Notes under the pieces: generated by a model
The model's database searches: none
What the model was told of the DNA's origin: nothing
The model's input: only the letters and a program-made list of their open reading frames with translations
Shown: piece by piece, positions 37,721-48,448 of the stretch
Layout of the letters: each line of letters begins with the position of its first letter
Numbering within the stretch: the stretch's first letter is position 1
Assembly (NCBI RefSeq): GCF_041146395.1
Contig: NC_090989.1
Span: 51,238,501-51,302,500 of the forward strand
Length of the DNA: 64,000 nt
Direction: 5' to 3'
Source of the DNA: Eulemur rufifrons
Taxonomy: Eukaryota > Chordata > Mammalia > Primates > Lemuridae
Translations under genes and position numbers: made by a program

Positions 37721-38554
37721 CTCCTAGACATTGTCCTTGTTTTTCTTCCTTGGTGGGACTGAATTGTCAATGGCTACAGGATATGGTGATGGTTCTGAGG
37801 TATTACTACTAGGTTTCTTTCTAGTGAATGGCGCTCATGTTCTTGCTTCTCTTCTCCACCATACAAGAGGTTACAAATCCCAGTGCCATCTGCATTATTT
37901 AGACAGAGATTATATTTTTCTCTGTACCAGGTGACCAACACAGCCTTGTCATTGCAATTTGTCATGCCTTTTCCCTTTTGATACTTGGTCCCCATTACCC
38001 TGAAGCCCCAGCTCCCAGAGCCCAAAGTCTATCTTTAAAGTGAACACAAATGACATGTTAATGATTTGTAAAAACACAAAGCAGGGGGTTAATGACCACA
38101 GTTGAAATTAAGGACTTCATTTCCATCAGCTCAGCAGGGTTTGAAACATCCAGAGCAAGCTCAGGAAAGAGGCCCTGCTAATGCAGCTGCTCCCAAGCAC
38201 AGGGGAGCTTAACATTAACTTTCAGTCAGTGATCCACAGCTCTCCTGAGGAAACTCACCATTCTGCAGTTCACTGGGATATGCTGCTCCCCACCCACTTG
38301 CGATGGCTCCCTATTACTCAGTTACCAGCTGGGAGCCAACACCCAGTTAGGTTTTCATTTACGAGATGCTCGGATGATTATAGTGGCCAGAGTCAAGTAA
38401 AATTTTTTTATTACTATCTGTGAGGTGATTATAGTTTGTTTCAGAAAGAGATGAGTAGTGATTTGGACAGGGAGATGGTGCCTTTGCATTTACTCCCTCT
38501 TCTACCTCCCCAGATATATGTTTTTTTCCTAATGGAATCTTGATGTACCACTTT
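37721..38554. other. Unassigned, moderately GC-rich segment
   Basis: 38050-38400 has balanced composition, few homopolymers and no repeat I recognise, and contains paired TTAATGA motifs (about 38057 and 38089). It is the clearest candidate in this half for non-repeat sequence that could be under constraint, but nothing in the window proves that. Confidence 0.3.
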
Positions 38555-39060
38555 TCTCCTTTTAAAACTGTTCAGTGGCTTACTATTGCTCTTAAGATAA
38601 AGACTAAATTTCTTAACACAGTTTGTAGTCTTCTGCCTGGACTGGCCTCAGCTGATATCTCTGGTATCAACACACATTGAGATTCCCTCTGCTCTCTGCA
38701 CGTCAGGCAGAGTGGCTTTCTGGCAGCAACTCCGGTGTACCTTGCTGAGCCCTGTGCCTTTGCACTATTGCTGCGGCCTTCCAAAATGGTCTTCCTCCTT
38801 CTTCAGGTATCTTAGCTTACACTTATCCTCAGAGAAGCTCTTCTCTGATCTGCCTAGTGAGGTCAAATCAAATACTTTCTTGAGATACAATCATAGCATA
38901 TTATAGAATTTGTTTCTGTAATTGTTCTTTAGTGACTGTTTCCCCTTTACATGGTAAAATCTGTGAAATCAGGAAAAGTCAGTATTGCTCACCTTTGGAT
39001 GCCCAATTATCCAGTGCATTGACAGGAAAATACAGGACCCTTATTAAATATTTATGAAAT
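38555..39060 (+). mobile_element. L2 LINE 3' region
   Basis: 'GTTCAGTGGCTTACTATTGCTCTTAAGATAAAGACTAAATTTCTTAACA' parallels L2 'CTCCAATGGCTCCCATTGCTCTCAGGATAAAGTCCAAACTCCTTAGCA'. 'GTGCCTTTGCACTATTGCTGC', 'AGAGAAGCTCTTCTCTGATC' and 'TTATTAAATATTTATGAAATAAA' complete the order to the end. Confidence 0.88.
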
Positions 39061-39105
39061 AAAAGGATTTGTGGGAGAAATAAAATCATAGCGATGAAAA
39101 GGGCT

Positions 39106-39151
39106 GTGTGTGTGTGTCTGTATATGTGAGCATATACAGACACACACACAC
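39106..39151. repeat. Perfect 21-bp inverted repeat in a TG/CA tract
   Basis: The left arm 39106-39126 is a (GT)n run ending TCTGTATATG. The right arm 39131-39151 is its exact reverse complement starting CATATACAGA. The loop is TGAG (39127-39130). No mismatch in 21 pairs. Confidence 0.98.
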
Positions 39152-40431
39152 GTATATAGTACTTTTACAGCTGGAGGATTTCTTGTAGAACACATTGAAG
39201 GATGTTAGCACGTGAGAATGAGGCACAATACAATAAAATGTCAGTAGGTCTTTCAGAGAAAACAGTTTGAAAAACCAAAGAAGGAGAATTGATTGAAAAA
39301 GAAAATAGAGCAATTAAAACCAGGATCATGACAAAAAATAATTTCATACTGCCTACATTGACCGTATAGCCTACAATTTGCACAAAATTTCATAAACTTA
39401 TAGGCTATTATATTGCACTGTTATAACTAAACCTGTGAAATGGAAATATCACCATGATACAAAGACTAAATGCACTGCATGCTTGAAAATCATGCAGTTT
39501 TAAAGAAAACGTTAGTCTTTTCTGACAGAAGAGAATAAAATTATGCTTTCCTGACACTGGATAAATATGAGAATTAATTCTACCTAAAATTCATAAATGT
39601 TCTTACAAGTAGATAAGTCACCAATATTATGGGTGATGATAATTCAAGGTTATGATCATAATCTTGGTCTTTAGTCCCGTGAAAGACCCATGACAGCTGT
39701 GTGCTAGTGTATAGCAGGTATGTGCTGCATCTCAAACACCCCTGCTTCACTTTCTTCCTAGTTGTCAAGGACAAATTTAATTTGTGGACCCTGCCCTCAT
39801 CACCATTAAGCTGACATGAATAAAAATGTCACTTTCAAATGGATTTGAAGCTTTCAAAAAATGAAAGCATGTAGAATACACTCCAGAAAGTTTGACTTCA
39901 GGACATTGCTTCATACTAACACTTAATATTTTTAAATGTCAAATCATTTAAAATATAAATAATTAACAGAATAGAAAAATCACCATTAAAATGTGTGTTC
40001 TTCAGTATCATCTACTTTATTTTTGCAACATATAATGTATACATGGATAGGCATTTATATAAATGTTAATAGAGATGAAAAGCCTATTAGGCTTTCTTAT
40101 GGTGAAATTAAGTCACATTTACTAAATTAAAACAAATATTTCCATTGATAAATTTTAATAAGACTTAATTATTAACTGTATCATATTTTTTGGAGATATG
40201 TGTAGTTCTGATTGCTATGTAGAACCACAATGTTTTGCCATAAAATAAATATAAATAAGTTATTGATTATGGCATTTTCAATTCTGAGAATTACTCCGGT
40301 TACTAGAATGGTAAGTTAAAATTTACAAACAGGAAATCTTAGAACATTTTTTATTTATCTTCCTAGACTTTGAACTCTTCAAATGTACAGTCTTATTTAT
40401 TTTCATGTTCCATCTCTGACTAAAATAACTT
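39152..40431. other. No recognisable feature
   Basis: AT-rich, unassigned. Short frames only. Confidence 0.4.
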
Positions 40432-40830
40432 ATGCTAGCAGCTGTAACAAACGACATCAAAACCTCAGGCTTAACAAAGTAAAATTCACTTCTTGCTCAC
40501 AAAATAATCCAATGCAGGTGTTGTTTTGCTGGCAGAGGCTGAGGTGACATTGCAGGGTGTGTCTCCTCTAAGTGGTGACTCAGCGTTTCAATTATTAATG
40601 TCATCACCTTTAACAAGTGACCTGCAAGACTCCTGCAAAAACAGAAGAGAGAATGGAGAGTTGTGCAGGGGTGACTTTTTTGAATCATTATCTGGAGGTG
40701 GCTTATATCACTTCCCATGGCAAGAACTTAGTTACACAGCCCCACCTAAATGCAAAAAGTTTGAAAATATAGTTTAGTTCTGTACCCAGGCTATAAAAGA
40801 AGTGGGATGAAGTAGACTCTGAAACACCCA
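40432..40830 (-). mobile_element. Ancient LTR, MLT1-like
   Basis: 'GCAGCTGTAACAAACGACATCAAAACCTCAGGCTTAACAAAG', 'CACTTCTTGCTCACAAAATAATCCAATGCAGG', 'ATCACTTCCCATGGCAAGAACTTAGTTACACAGCCCCACCTAAATGCAA' are in the order of a family I know as a MaLR-type LTR complement. The subfamily is uncertain. Confidence 0.6.
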
Positions 40831-41189
40831 ATGTAGAAGAACAGCACAGTCATTGCTTGGCTTATTTATATTTAGCCTGAGATGATGTGAAAAATACAGA
40901 GGAAAAAAAGATCATATTTTTAAAAATCACTTTCAATAAAATAATTTATTATGTAATTTGGAGAAGAACACATGTGAAATAATTTCTGAACAAAACAACA
41001 TAACATATGCCAGAAAAGAATGATGCATTGACATAGTTAAATGTCAACTTGTACAGTAAAAACCACTGGAAGTTAGGAGAGTATCTGATTTTTTTTGTTA
41101 TTATTTTTTTATTTTTTATTTTTTATTTTTTGATTACTCACAGTAGGTGAAATAGAAATTTGGACTTGAGAGATTTTTTTGCATAGATG
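40831..41189. other. Unassigned, contains (ATTTTTT)n
   Basis: AT-rich. 41104-41134 is a run of ATTTTTT units. No gene or transposon recognised. Confidence 0.5.
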
Positions 41190-41600
41190 TTGTCATAAAA
41201 TTCTTCTAAAGAAGTAAGGACTTAAGTTAGGTCTTGAGGAACAACTGAGCCATTATGTTAATGGTGGAAGTGGTTGAATGGGGAAGAGCAGGAGAGACGG
41301 GGGAATAGACTTGGCAAAAACCTTGCTCTGTGATTCTGGTTGCCTCAGTTAGTTGGTTTGTAGGATTGGTATTTGAAATAATACAAAATAAAGTTAAATA
41401 GGCCAAAATTTGTGGAGTCAGTCATCAAAAATTGAGAGCCTTTAAATAATTAAGAAGGGTTCAAACTCAACACAGGAGGTTACAGTGAGACATAGAAACT
41501 TATAAGAGGCCTGGCCTGGTGAGAAGATGAATATAGCAGGGGAGCTCTGTGTAACATGCTAGTGATGCAGACTTGAGTGACAGGTTGTGGTGAGAGGACA
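41190..41600 (-). mobile_element. Probable L2 LINE fragment
   Basis: 'TTAAGTTAGGTCTTGAGGAACAACTGAGCC', 'GGAGAGACGGGGGAATAG', 'GAGAGCCTTTAAATAATTAAGAAGGGTT' and 'AGGGGAGCTCTGTGTAACATG' follow the L2 complement in order (cf. GCTGAGTCTTGAAGGATGAG..). Weak base identity. Confidence 0.4.
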
Positions 41601-41744
41601 TTAGCAGTCATCCATTCAAAGACGAGATTGGAGGGGGAGTGCCCTTAATGTTTGTGTTGAATACCCAAACTAAATGGCTGTGGATTCTTCTTCCTCCCAA
41701 GAGTGCACTGACTTTGGAAACCAGAAAGTATTGCCATCTATCTC

Positions 41745-42165
41745 TCTTTAGGCTATGATGTATCTATTGCTGTGTAAGAAATAACCCCAAAACTAAAAGA
41801 TTAGAACAATAGTAATTACCTCACACTGGTTTTGAGCGTTAATGCTTTGAAAGCAGCTTAGCTGGGTAGTTATTTCTTGATGTCTCTCATTGGGTTGCAG
41901 TCAAGATGTTGCCTGTGACGGCAGCCATCTGGAAACTGGTTAGGACTAGAGGATCTGCTTCTGAGATGGCTCACTCACACGGCAGCTGATTGGAAGCCTC
42001 AGTTTCTCACCCCGGGAACACCCCTTGAGTGTCCTCATAACACGGCAGTCATCTTCTACCGGAGTGAATGATCCAAGAGAAAAACAAAGGATGTACATAA
42101 CATAGCCTCAGAATTTGTGCACCATCACTTCTGTCACATACTATTTGTTAGGAGCAAGTCACTAA
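41745..42165 (-). mobile_element. Ancient LTR, MaLR-like
   Basis: 'TTGCTGTGTAAGAAATAACCCCAAAACTAAAAGATTAGAACAATAGTAATTACCTCACACTGG', 'GCAGCTTAGCTGGGTAGTT', 'GAGTGAATGATCCAAGAGAAAAAC', 'CACCATCACTTCTGTCACATACTATTTGTTAGGAGCAAGTCACTAAG' follow a common mammalian dispersed repeat that I cannot assign to a subfamily with certainty. Confidence 0.6.
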
Positions 42166-42332
42166 GTATACTCCATGCTCAAATGGTTCCTACCTTTTCA
42201 AGAAACAAGTATTAAATTGTGAGCGTATTTTAAAATTACCACAGCAGGCTTGTATTTGTCTATATATGAAGGAACCTACTGCAAAATTATGCTCCACTTG
42301 GATTATTACTTATTCCAAATTAAAAGTTTGGA

Positions 42333-42560
42333 CTTCCTTTTTCTTTCTTTCTTTCTTCTTTCCTTTCTTTCTTTCTTCTTTCCTTTCTTTCTCTTTCTTT
42401 CTTTCTTTCTCTCTTTCTTTCTTTTCTTCCCTCCTTCCCTCCCTTCCTTCCTTCTTTCCTTCTTTCTTTTCTTTCTTTCTTTTTCCTTCCTTCCTTCCTT
42501 CCTTCCTTCTTTCCCTTCCTCCTTCCTTTCCCTGCCCCTCTTCCTCTCCCTCTTTCTCCC
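42333..42560. repeat. Homopyrimidine (CTTT/CCTT)n tract
   Basis: 42333-42533 is 201 consecutive C/T bases on the plus strand, then one G (42534), then 26 more pyrimidines. Internal units shift from CTTT to CCTT to CCCTT. The long Phe/Ser/Leu and Lys/Arg/Glu open frames here on both strands are artefacts of the repeat. Confidence 0.98.
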
Positions 42561-42570
42561 ATCCTTCTTT

Positions 42571-43497
42571 GGAAATGAAAAATTATTTACATAATTTGCT
42601 TCCAGAAGGGAAAACATTCAAACACCATTTAATTTTACATTTTATTTTCTTTTAGCCGTCTGGAACCTTTTTTCTACATTTAACTATACCCTCACATGCT
42701 TCATAGAATACTTCCCTTCCTTTTTTGCCTTAAATGAAACCTGACACTCCTTTGAGGATTTTATTTCTCTGTAGTACTCTTGCACGTAGGCCGCTAGTTC
42801 TTCTCTGTCCTGTCCTTCTGAGAGCCCAAAGTTAGGAAAACTACCTTTCTGACTTCATATGCCACCACATCTAAACCAATCCTGCTTCATTTTTCCAATT
42901 TTTTTTTTCTTTTAATGTTATGTCCTCTGGCTATGCCACGTTCTTTCCTAAGCTAAAAACATCCTTAGCTACTTCATCATGTGTACCATTTTCTTCCTGT
43001 CTAATCACCAGGAGACTTTAGGATGGATGCATGTCCCATAGCACATTAGCCTTATGTTGTCTTTACTTTCATCCGCCCAGGGCCACTCCCTCTGCTCTGC
43101 ACTGGGTCTTCATATCTATAGCTATGCTTGAAATTGTTCTGTAATATGTTTTCCAGTCTTTCCTTCTCCCAGGGTTCTCACTCCCATTTGCCCATTTTGA
43201 ACATGCACTGACTTATGGAGCTCTTCAATTCTTTAAAGTAATATTTTCTTTTCTCCGTATTATCTCCCTTTTAACTCCTATTCTTTCTCTAGCCAGCCTA
43301 AACCCAACTTCACTATTTTAGTGTTTCTTGACTTTTTAAACTTTTCCCTGCTTCCTTTTCACCTACTCCACTTTTCAAATTCTGGATCAACCCAGCCGTC
43401 CACTGTTATCAGTTTGTGACTGAGTGATCTTAGAGAAAACCATTTGTTTGAGATGAGTATAGATCCAGGGACCCCACTTAATTTTATGGACACCTTT
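42571..43497. other. Unassigned pyrimidine-rich DNA
   Basis: No gene recognised. Parts of 42660-43400 look like an old LINE (short L2-like phrases) but not enough to call it. Confidence 0.35.
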
Positions 43498-44105
43498 ACA
43501 TGGCTACACTGGTTAACTTTTGCTGGGTAACAAATTAATACAAACTTGATAGCAGTAAAGAATACCCACTTACTATCTCACAGTGCTGTGCATCATAATT
43601 TCAGGTGAGCGTGGTTGAGTTCTCTGCCTAGAGTCTCATAAAGCTGAAATCAAGGTGTTGCCCAGTCTGGACTCAAAACTGGTGGCTCTGAGGGAAGAAT
43701 CTGCTTTAAAGTTTATTCAAATTATTGGAAGAAGTTCACTGTTTGCAGTTATAAGATGGAGGCCCCATTTCCTTGCTGGTTGTTTGCTCAAAGCCACTCT
43801 CAGCTTTTAGAGGCCATCAGTATTTCTCACCCTGTGGCCCCCTCCTGCAAAGTCACCTTCTCATGTTTCAAATATCTGTGACTTTCTTGTCTGCCACCAG
43901 CTGAGAAAATGGTCTAGTTTTAAAAGGCTCATCTGATTGGACTAGGCCCATCCAGGTAATCTCCATATCTTAACGAACGTCAACTGACTTGAACTTTAAT
44001 TACATCTGCAAAATCCCTTCAGAGTAGTGCCAAGATTAGCATTTGACTGAATAACCAGGACACAGAAATCTTAAGGGAGCTGTCTTTAGAATTCTGCCTA
44101 CCACA
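43498..44105 (-). mobile_element. MLT1-type MaLR LTR
   Basis: 'TTGCTGGGTAACAAATTAATACAAACTTGATAGCAG', 'CACTTACTATCTCACAGTGCTGTG', 'GGACTAGGCCCATCCAGGTAATCTCC', 'AACTTTAATTACATCTGCAAAATCCCTTC', 'ATTCTGCCTACCACA' are in MLT1 complement order. The terminal CTGCCTACCACA marks the LTR start on the minus strand. Confidence 0.88.
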
Positions 44106-44735
44106 GTGGCTCTGGGTAGCTCCATCACCCAAGCACATAGAGGCTATTTCAACTTTCCCAAGACCCCTATTCTACCAATGCCCTTCCTGGCTCTCAAAAC
44201 TCTTTCCCTACCCTTTTCCTGCATAGAGGACACTAGAAACCATTCTGTGAGAAGAGGTCCATTAAAACTCTGGTCCTATATTTGGTCCTGGAAAAATACC
44301 TAAATTATTTTCTCAGCATTCAAAATATCCTGGCTTTCTACCAAGCAAAGTTTTATCCTTCTGTTTGCTCACTCAGGTCTAACACCCTGCCTTCTAAGCT
44401 ATCTCTTAGTTAAATGTTCACTTTCACCAGCATATACTGCATTTTCTTTTCAACTGTATTTTTCTTCATTTCCCTTCAGCATGTAAACATACATGTATCT
44501 CTAATATTAAAAAAATAAAAGAAGAAACAAGACAAACTGTGTTTATCTTTTCATCCCTCTCTATCTATTGCTTCTTTTCTCTCCTCCCGTTTTGGCTGAG
44601 GCTTGGATTTTTTTCTTTTGGTCTACATTCGCTGTTTCAATGTCTACTAATAGTATTTGGTATTTTACTACTAAACCATTACAGAATCTAGTTTCACTGC
44701 TGTCCAGACCATTCCTTTCTACCAGTACTTTATTG
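44106..44735. other. No recognisable feature
   Basis: Pyrimidine-rich unassigned DNA. Confidence 0.4.
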
Positions 44736-45262
44736 AATCTACCCAAAAGAACAAAAGACATTCTATAAAAAACACATCTGCACTAGAATGTTTATAGCAG
44801 CACAATTCACAATTGCAAAGGTGTGGAAACAGCTCAAGTCCCCATCAATACATGAGCGGATTAATAAAATATGGTACATGCATACCGTGGAGTTCTACTC
44901 AGCCACAAAAAAACAATGATGATCTAGCACCTCTTGTATTATCCTGAATAGAGCTGGAATCCATTCAACTAAGTGAGTTATCCCAAGAATGGAAAAACAA
45001 GCACCACATGTACTCACCATCAAATTGGTTTTAACTGATCAACACTTAAGTGCACATATAGTAATAACATTCATTGGGTGTTGGGCAGAAGAGAGAGGGG
45101 AGGTGGTGATGGGGATATTCATGCCTAAAGGTAGTGCGGTGAGCACCATCTGGGGGATGGACACGCTTGAAGCTCTGACTCGGGCGGGGCAAGCACAATA
45201 TACATAACCTAAACATTTGTATCCCTGTAATATACTGAAATTTAGAAAAATTTAAAAAAAAA
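44736..45262 (+). mobile_element. 5'-truncated strepsirrhine-type L1 tail
   Basis: Sense orientation: 'CTACCCAAAAGAACAAAAGACATTCTAT', 'GCACAATTCACAATTGCAAAGGTGTGGAA', 'TACCGTGGAGTTCTACTCAGCCACAAAA', then the 3' UTR 'CATCTGGGGGATGGACACGCTTGAAGCTC' and 'GTATCCCTGTAATATACTGAAATTTAG' with an A-rich end. Same subfamily group as 12955-15439. Flanking duplication not convincing beyond six bases. Confidence 0.95.
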
Positions 45263-45955
45263 CAATTCTTTATAAGGTTACTAATGCCCTTTTTGTAACA
45301 GATGTAGTTACCTTTCAGTATTTTTCATATAAAATTTTATGGCATTTGAAAATATTGATTACTCCTTCCTTTCTGAAATGCTTTTTTTCTCCAGTTTCCA
45401 AGATAGTTTACTACTCACTTTTCACCTTCTATTCTGCAGAGGCATCAAAAACACCAAATAGTGAGGGATAAGGTACATCTGACAAATTAAAAAGAAATGT
45501 TTCCAAGTGAATATAGTCATATCTCTCTTTTTAGTTCCCCTGTTGCAAAACAATCCAATGTTTATAATACCAAAGATCAAACTAAACATCTTTTATAGTT
45601 AACAAAGCTACTTTCCTAAATTCTCATGTTTTCTGTTTGTTGAAATTTCAGACCTTTATTTTTCCTGTGGTTTCCAGATATTAAATTGTGACAATGTTAT
45701 GATGTTGGAAACATGATTATTACACAAGACACATTATGATTGGGTGACAGGGAATCCCAGGCCCCTGTGTCTGAATCTTTGCTATTGTACCTGTGGTTAT
45801 TACTACTTTATTTTCTTCATGGACAACGCTTCAGCCATCTCTTATTTTATTGTTGTTCCTAGGTGTCCTTTTTTTTTCCTGCAAATCATTTTACTTAAAC
45901 ACAATTTTGTTAGATGTATGTCACTCACTTTCATGGTTTTAATTACCCTGTCTTG
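45263..45955. other. No recognisable feature
   Basis: AT-rich unassigned sequence between an L1 tail and an MLT1 LTR. Confidence 0.4.
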
Positions 45956-46300
45956 GCAGGAGCTGTCATAAGGAAATGACATAAACTGTGTGGCATGAAC
46001 GACAGATATGTATTTCTCATGATTATGGAGGCTATATGCCATTATGGTTGGGTTCTGGTGAGCACTCTCTTCCTGGCTTGCAGACTATTGATTTCTTATT
46101 GCATCCTCACATAGCAGAGAGAGAGCAAGCTGTATTGTGTCTCTTGTTATAAGGGCACAAATGCCATCATGAAAGCCCCACCCTCATAGCCTCATCTAAA
46201 TCTAATTACTTCCTAAAAGCCATACCTCCAAATACCATTACAATTGAGGCTAGGTCTTTAGCATATAAATGGGGAGCACAAACATTTAGCCCATAACATA
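45956..46300 (-). mobile_element. MLT1A-like MaLR LTR
   Basis: Near-complete. 'AGCTGTCATAAGGAAATGACATAAACTGTGTGGC', 'GTTCTGGTGAGCACTCTCTTCCTGGCTTGCAGAC', 'CATAGCAGAGAGAGAGCAAGC', 'CCCCACCCTCATAGCCTCATCTAAATCTAATTAC', 'CATTTAGCCCATAACA' follow MLT1A complement throughout. Confidence 0.93.
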
Positions 46301-46509
46301 CTTCAATATCGTTAAAATTTACAATCTCTGTATCTCTTTCCTAAGCTCAGATCCCTATAATTCATACTCACATTGAACACATTCATGCAAATACCCCACA
46401 CATAATTCCAAATTAAATATCCTTGAAATTGAATATTATCTCCTCTTGATGCCATGGTCTCTCCCTTGGTAAGTGGTATTGCTATTTATGTAGTTTACAA
46501 AGGCTGGAA

Positions 46510-47280
46510 GATTTCCTTGGTTTCCCTTTGCCTCATTGCCTGCATCACATCAATCACCAACTGCTGTTGATTCTTCCCCTTACATAGCTCTCAGTTTCAC
46601 CTTCTCCACTCTGCTTGCACTGCCCCAAATTGATCTTCACCTTTGTCATTTCTGGCCCTGATTACTGTGACTTGTCATCACTAGTTCCATCTCCAAGGCT
46701 CTCCAATCAAGTCTTCTCTTGACCCTTAGAGGGCGGCTTCTAAAATGCAAGCCTTTTTGTGTCACTTGTTTCCTTAAAAATACTCACTGTTTCTTCACTG
46801 ATCTTCAGAGCAAACTCCAAATTTGTAGCTAGTGTCTACAGCCCATCTTGATCTGATCCCTGACTACCATCCAGTTTCATCCCTCTTCACATTGTCCCTC
46901 GGGAATATTCCTTACCTGCTTGCAGTAACTTGAAAAAGACGTATTCTCTCCCACTTCTGTGCTTTTCCTCACTGTCTTTCCTTTGGAGGCTAAATTCTAC
47001 CCTCTCTTTAAGACTGCACAGGATTTGACACAGGTGATGTCTTCAAACATTTTCTTTACTTACCTTCTGGGACATCATATTTTATTTTCTTCTTGGTGTT
47101 TACCACTATATGACCTTAGATGACACATTTATAGTTTTATTTTTGTATTGATTACCTGTCCCACCATAATTTTTGATTCACAAAGGCAGGAACTTGGATT
47201 TGTTCATTAAGTTCAATGCCTAGAATAGTACTTAGAACATAGCAGATGACACACAACTATTTGTAGAATAAATTAATAGA
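46510..47280 (+). mobile_element. L2 LINE, RT end and 3' region
   Basis: Starts in the end of the reverse transcriptase region ('GATTACTGTGACTTGTCATCAC', cf. the DYCNS motif in L2) and continues 'TTCAGAGCAAACTCCAAATTTGTAGC', 'CCATCTTGATCTGATCCCTGAC', 'GCAGGAACTTGGATTTGTTCATT', 'ATAGTACTTAGAACATAGCAGATG'. Coding frame destroyed. Confidence 0.85.
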
Positions 47281-47284
47281 TGCA

Positions 47285-47480
47285 TTTACATGCCATCCTT
47301 GCTCTGCCACTTAATGCATATGACTTTGAATAAGTTATTTGACTGTTTTGTGTTTAGATACTCAACTTTAAAGTGCCTTACAATAATAATTGTATCTACT
47401 TCATGGCATTGTCTTTAGTCTCACAAGAACGAAGCAAGTTAATATAAAGTTCACTTCAGTACTTAACAAGAATTAGCAAT
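47285..47480 (+). mobile_element. MIR SINE
   Basis: 'CTTGCTCTGCCACTTAATGCATATGACTTTGAATAAGTTATTTGACTGTTTTGTG', 'ATAATAATTGTATCTACTTCATGGCATTGT', 'AGTACTTAACAAGAATTAGCAATTAT' follow MIR from the conserved core to the tail. Confidence 0.8.
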
Positions 47481-48079
47481 TATGACCTTGACCTTTGCAA
47501 TGCTGTCTATGACTCTTTTCATATCCTCCTCCCTTGTTCCCCTAAATTATAGGGCACATGAAAAAGACTGCAAGGAGGTAAGGAGTGAATTGCATGAAGC
47601 CTGTATCTGTATCTGTGTCTGTATCTGGAAGCCAGCTCACATTGTTCAGCCGAGAAACCAGGGAGAGTTTCAGAATACTTTAGACACTCGATAGCTTCTA
47701 AGTATTCACAAGTCCTAGAATAGAGATTCAGAGACAGGAGTGACTGTATCTTCTCTGCTGTAAATATCACTTAGTTATAGTGTGTAGTTTCTGGGTCAGC
47801 TCCATGCTCCTAATTATGCTCTCTCTCTCTCTGAAGCTAGTCTTTGTTGAAATAGTGAAGTGAATTCTGTTGTTGTTGGCCACCCTCCTCTTTACTGCCA
47901 CTACTTGGGCCCTATTCCTGCTCAGTCTTTGCCGAGACACCTGCCTTAAGTAGCGTTCCCCAAGGATTATTCTTACGCAGTTGTCACTGTCTAGAAAAAA
48001 ATCTGATAAATTAATTCTAGCTAAAATATGCATTGATAATGATTTAATCCTTTTCTGCTCCTATGGGTATTTGTACTTT
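47481..48079. other. Unassigned, with a short hexamer array
   Basis: 47601-47628 has about four TGTATC-like units. A CT run sits at 47818-47832. No gene or transposon recognised. Confidence 0.5.
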
Positions 48080-48093
48080 AATATATGAGTTTT

Positions 48094-48434
<341 letters not shown>

Positions 48435-48448
48435 AATATATGAGTTTT

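Noticed and set aside
42250..42655. Open frames of 80-129 codons on both strands
   Set aside because: Produced by the C/T repeat. The translations are Phe/Ser/Leu/Pro or Lys/Arg/Glu/Gly low complexity.
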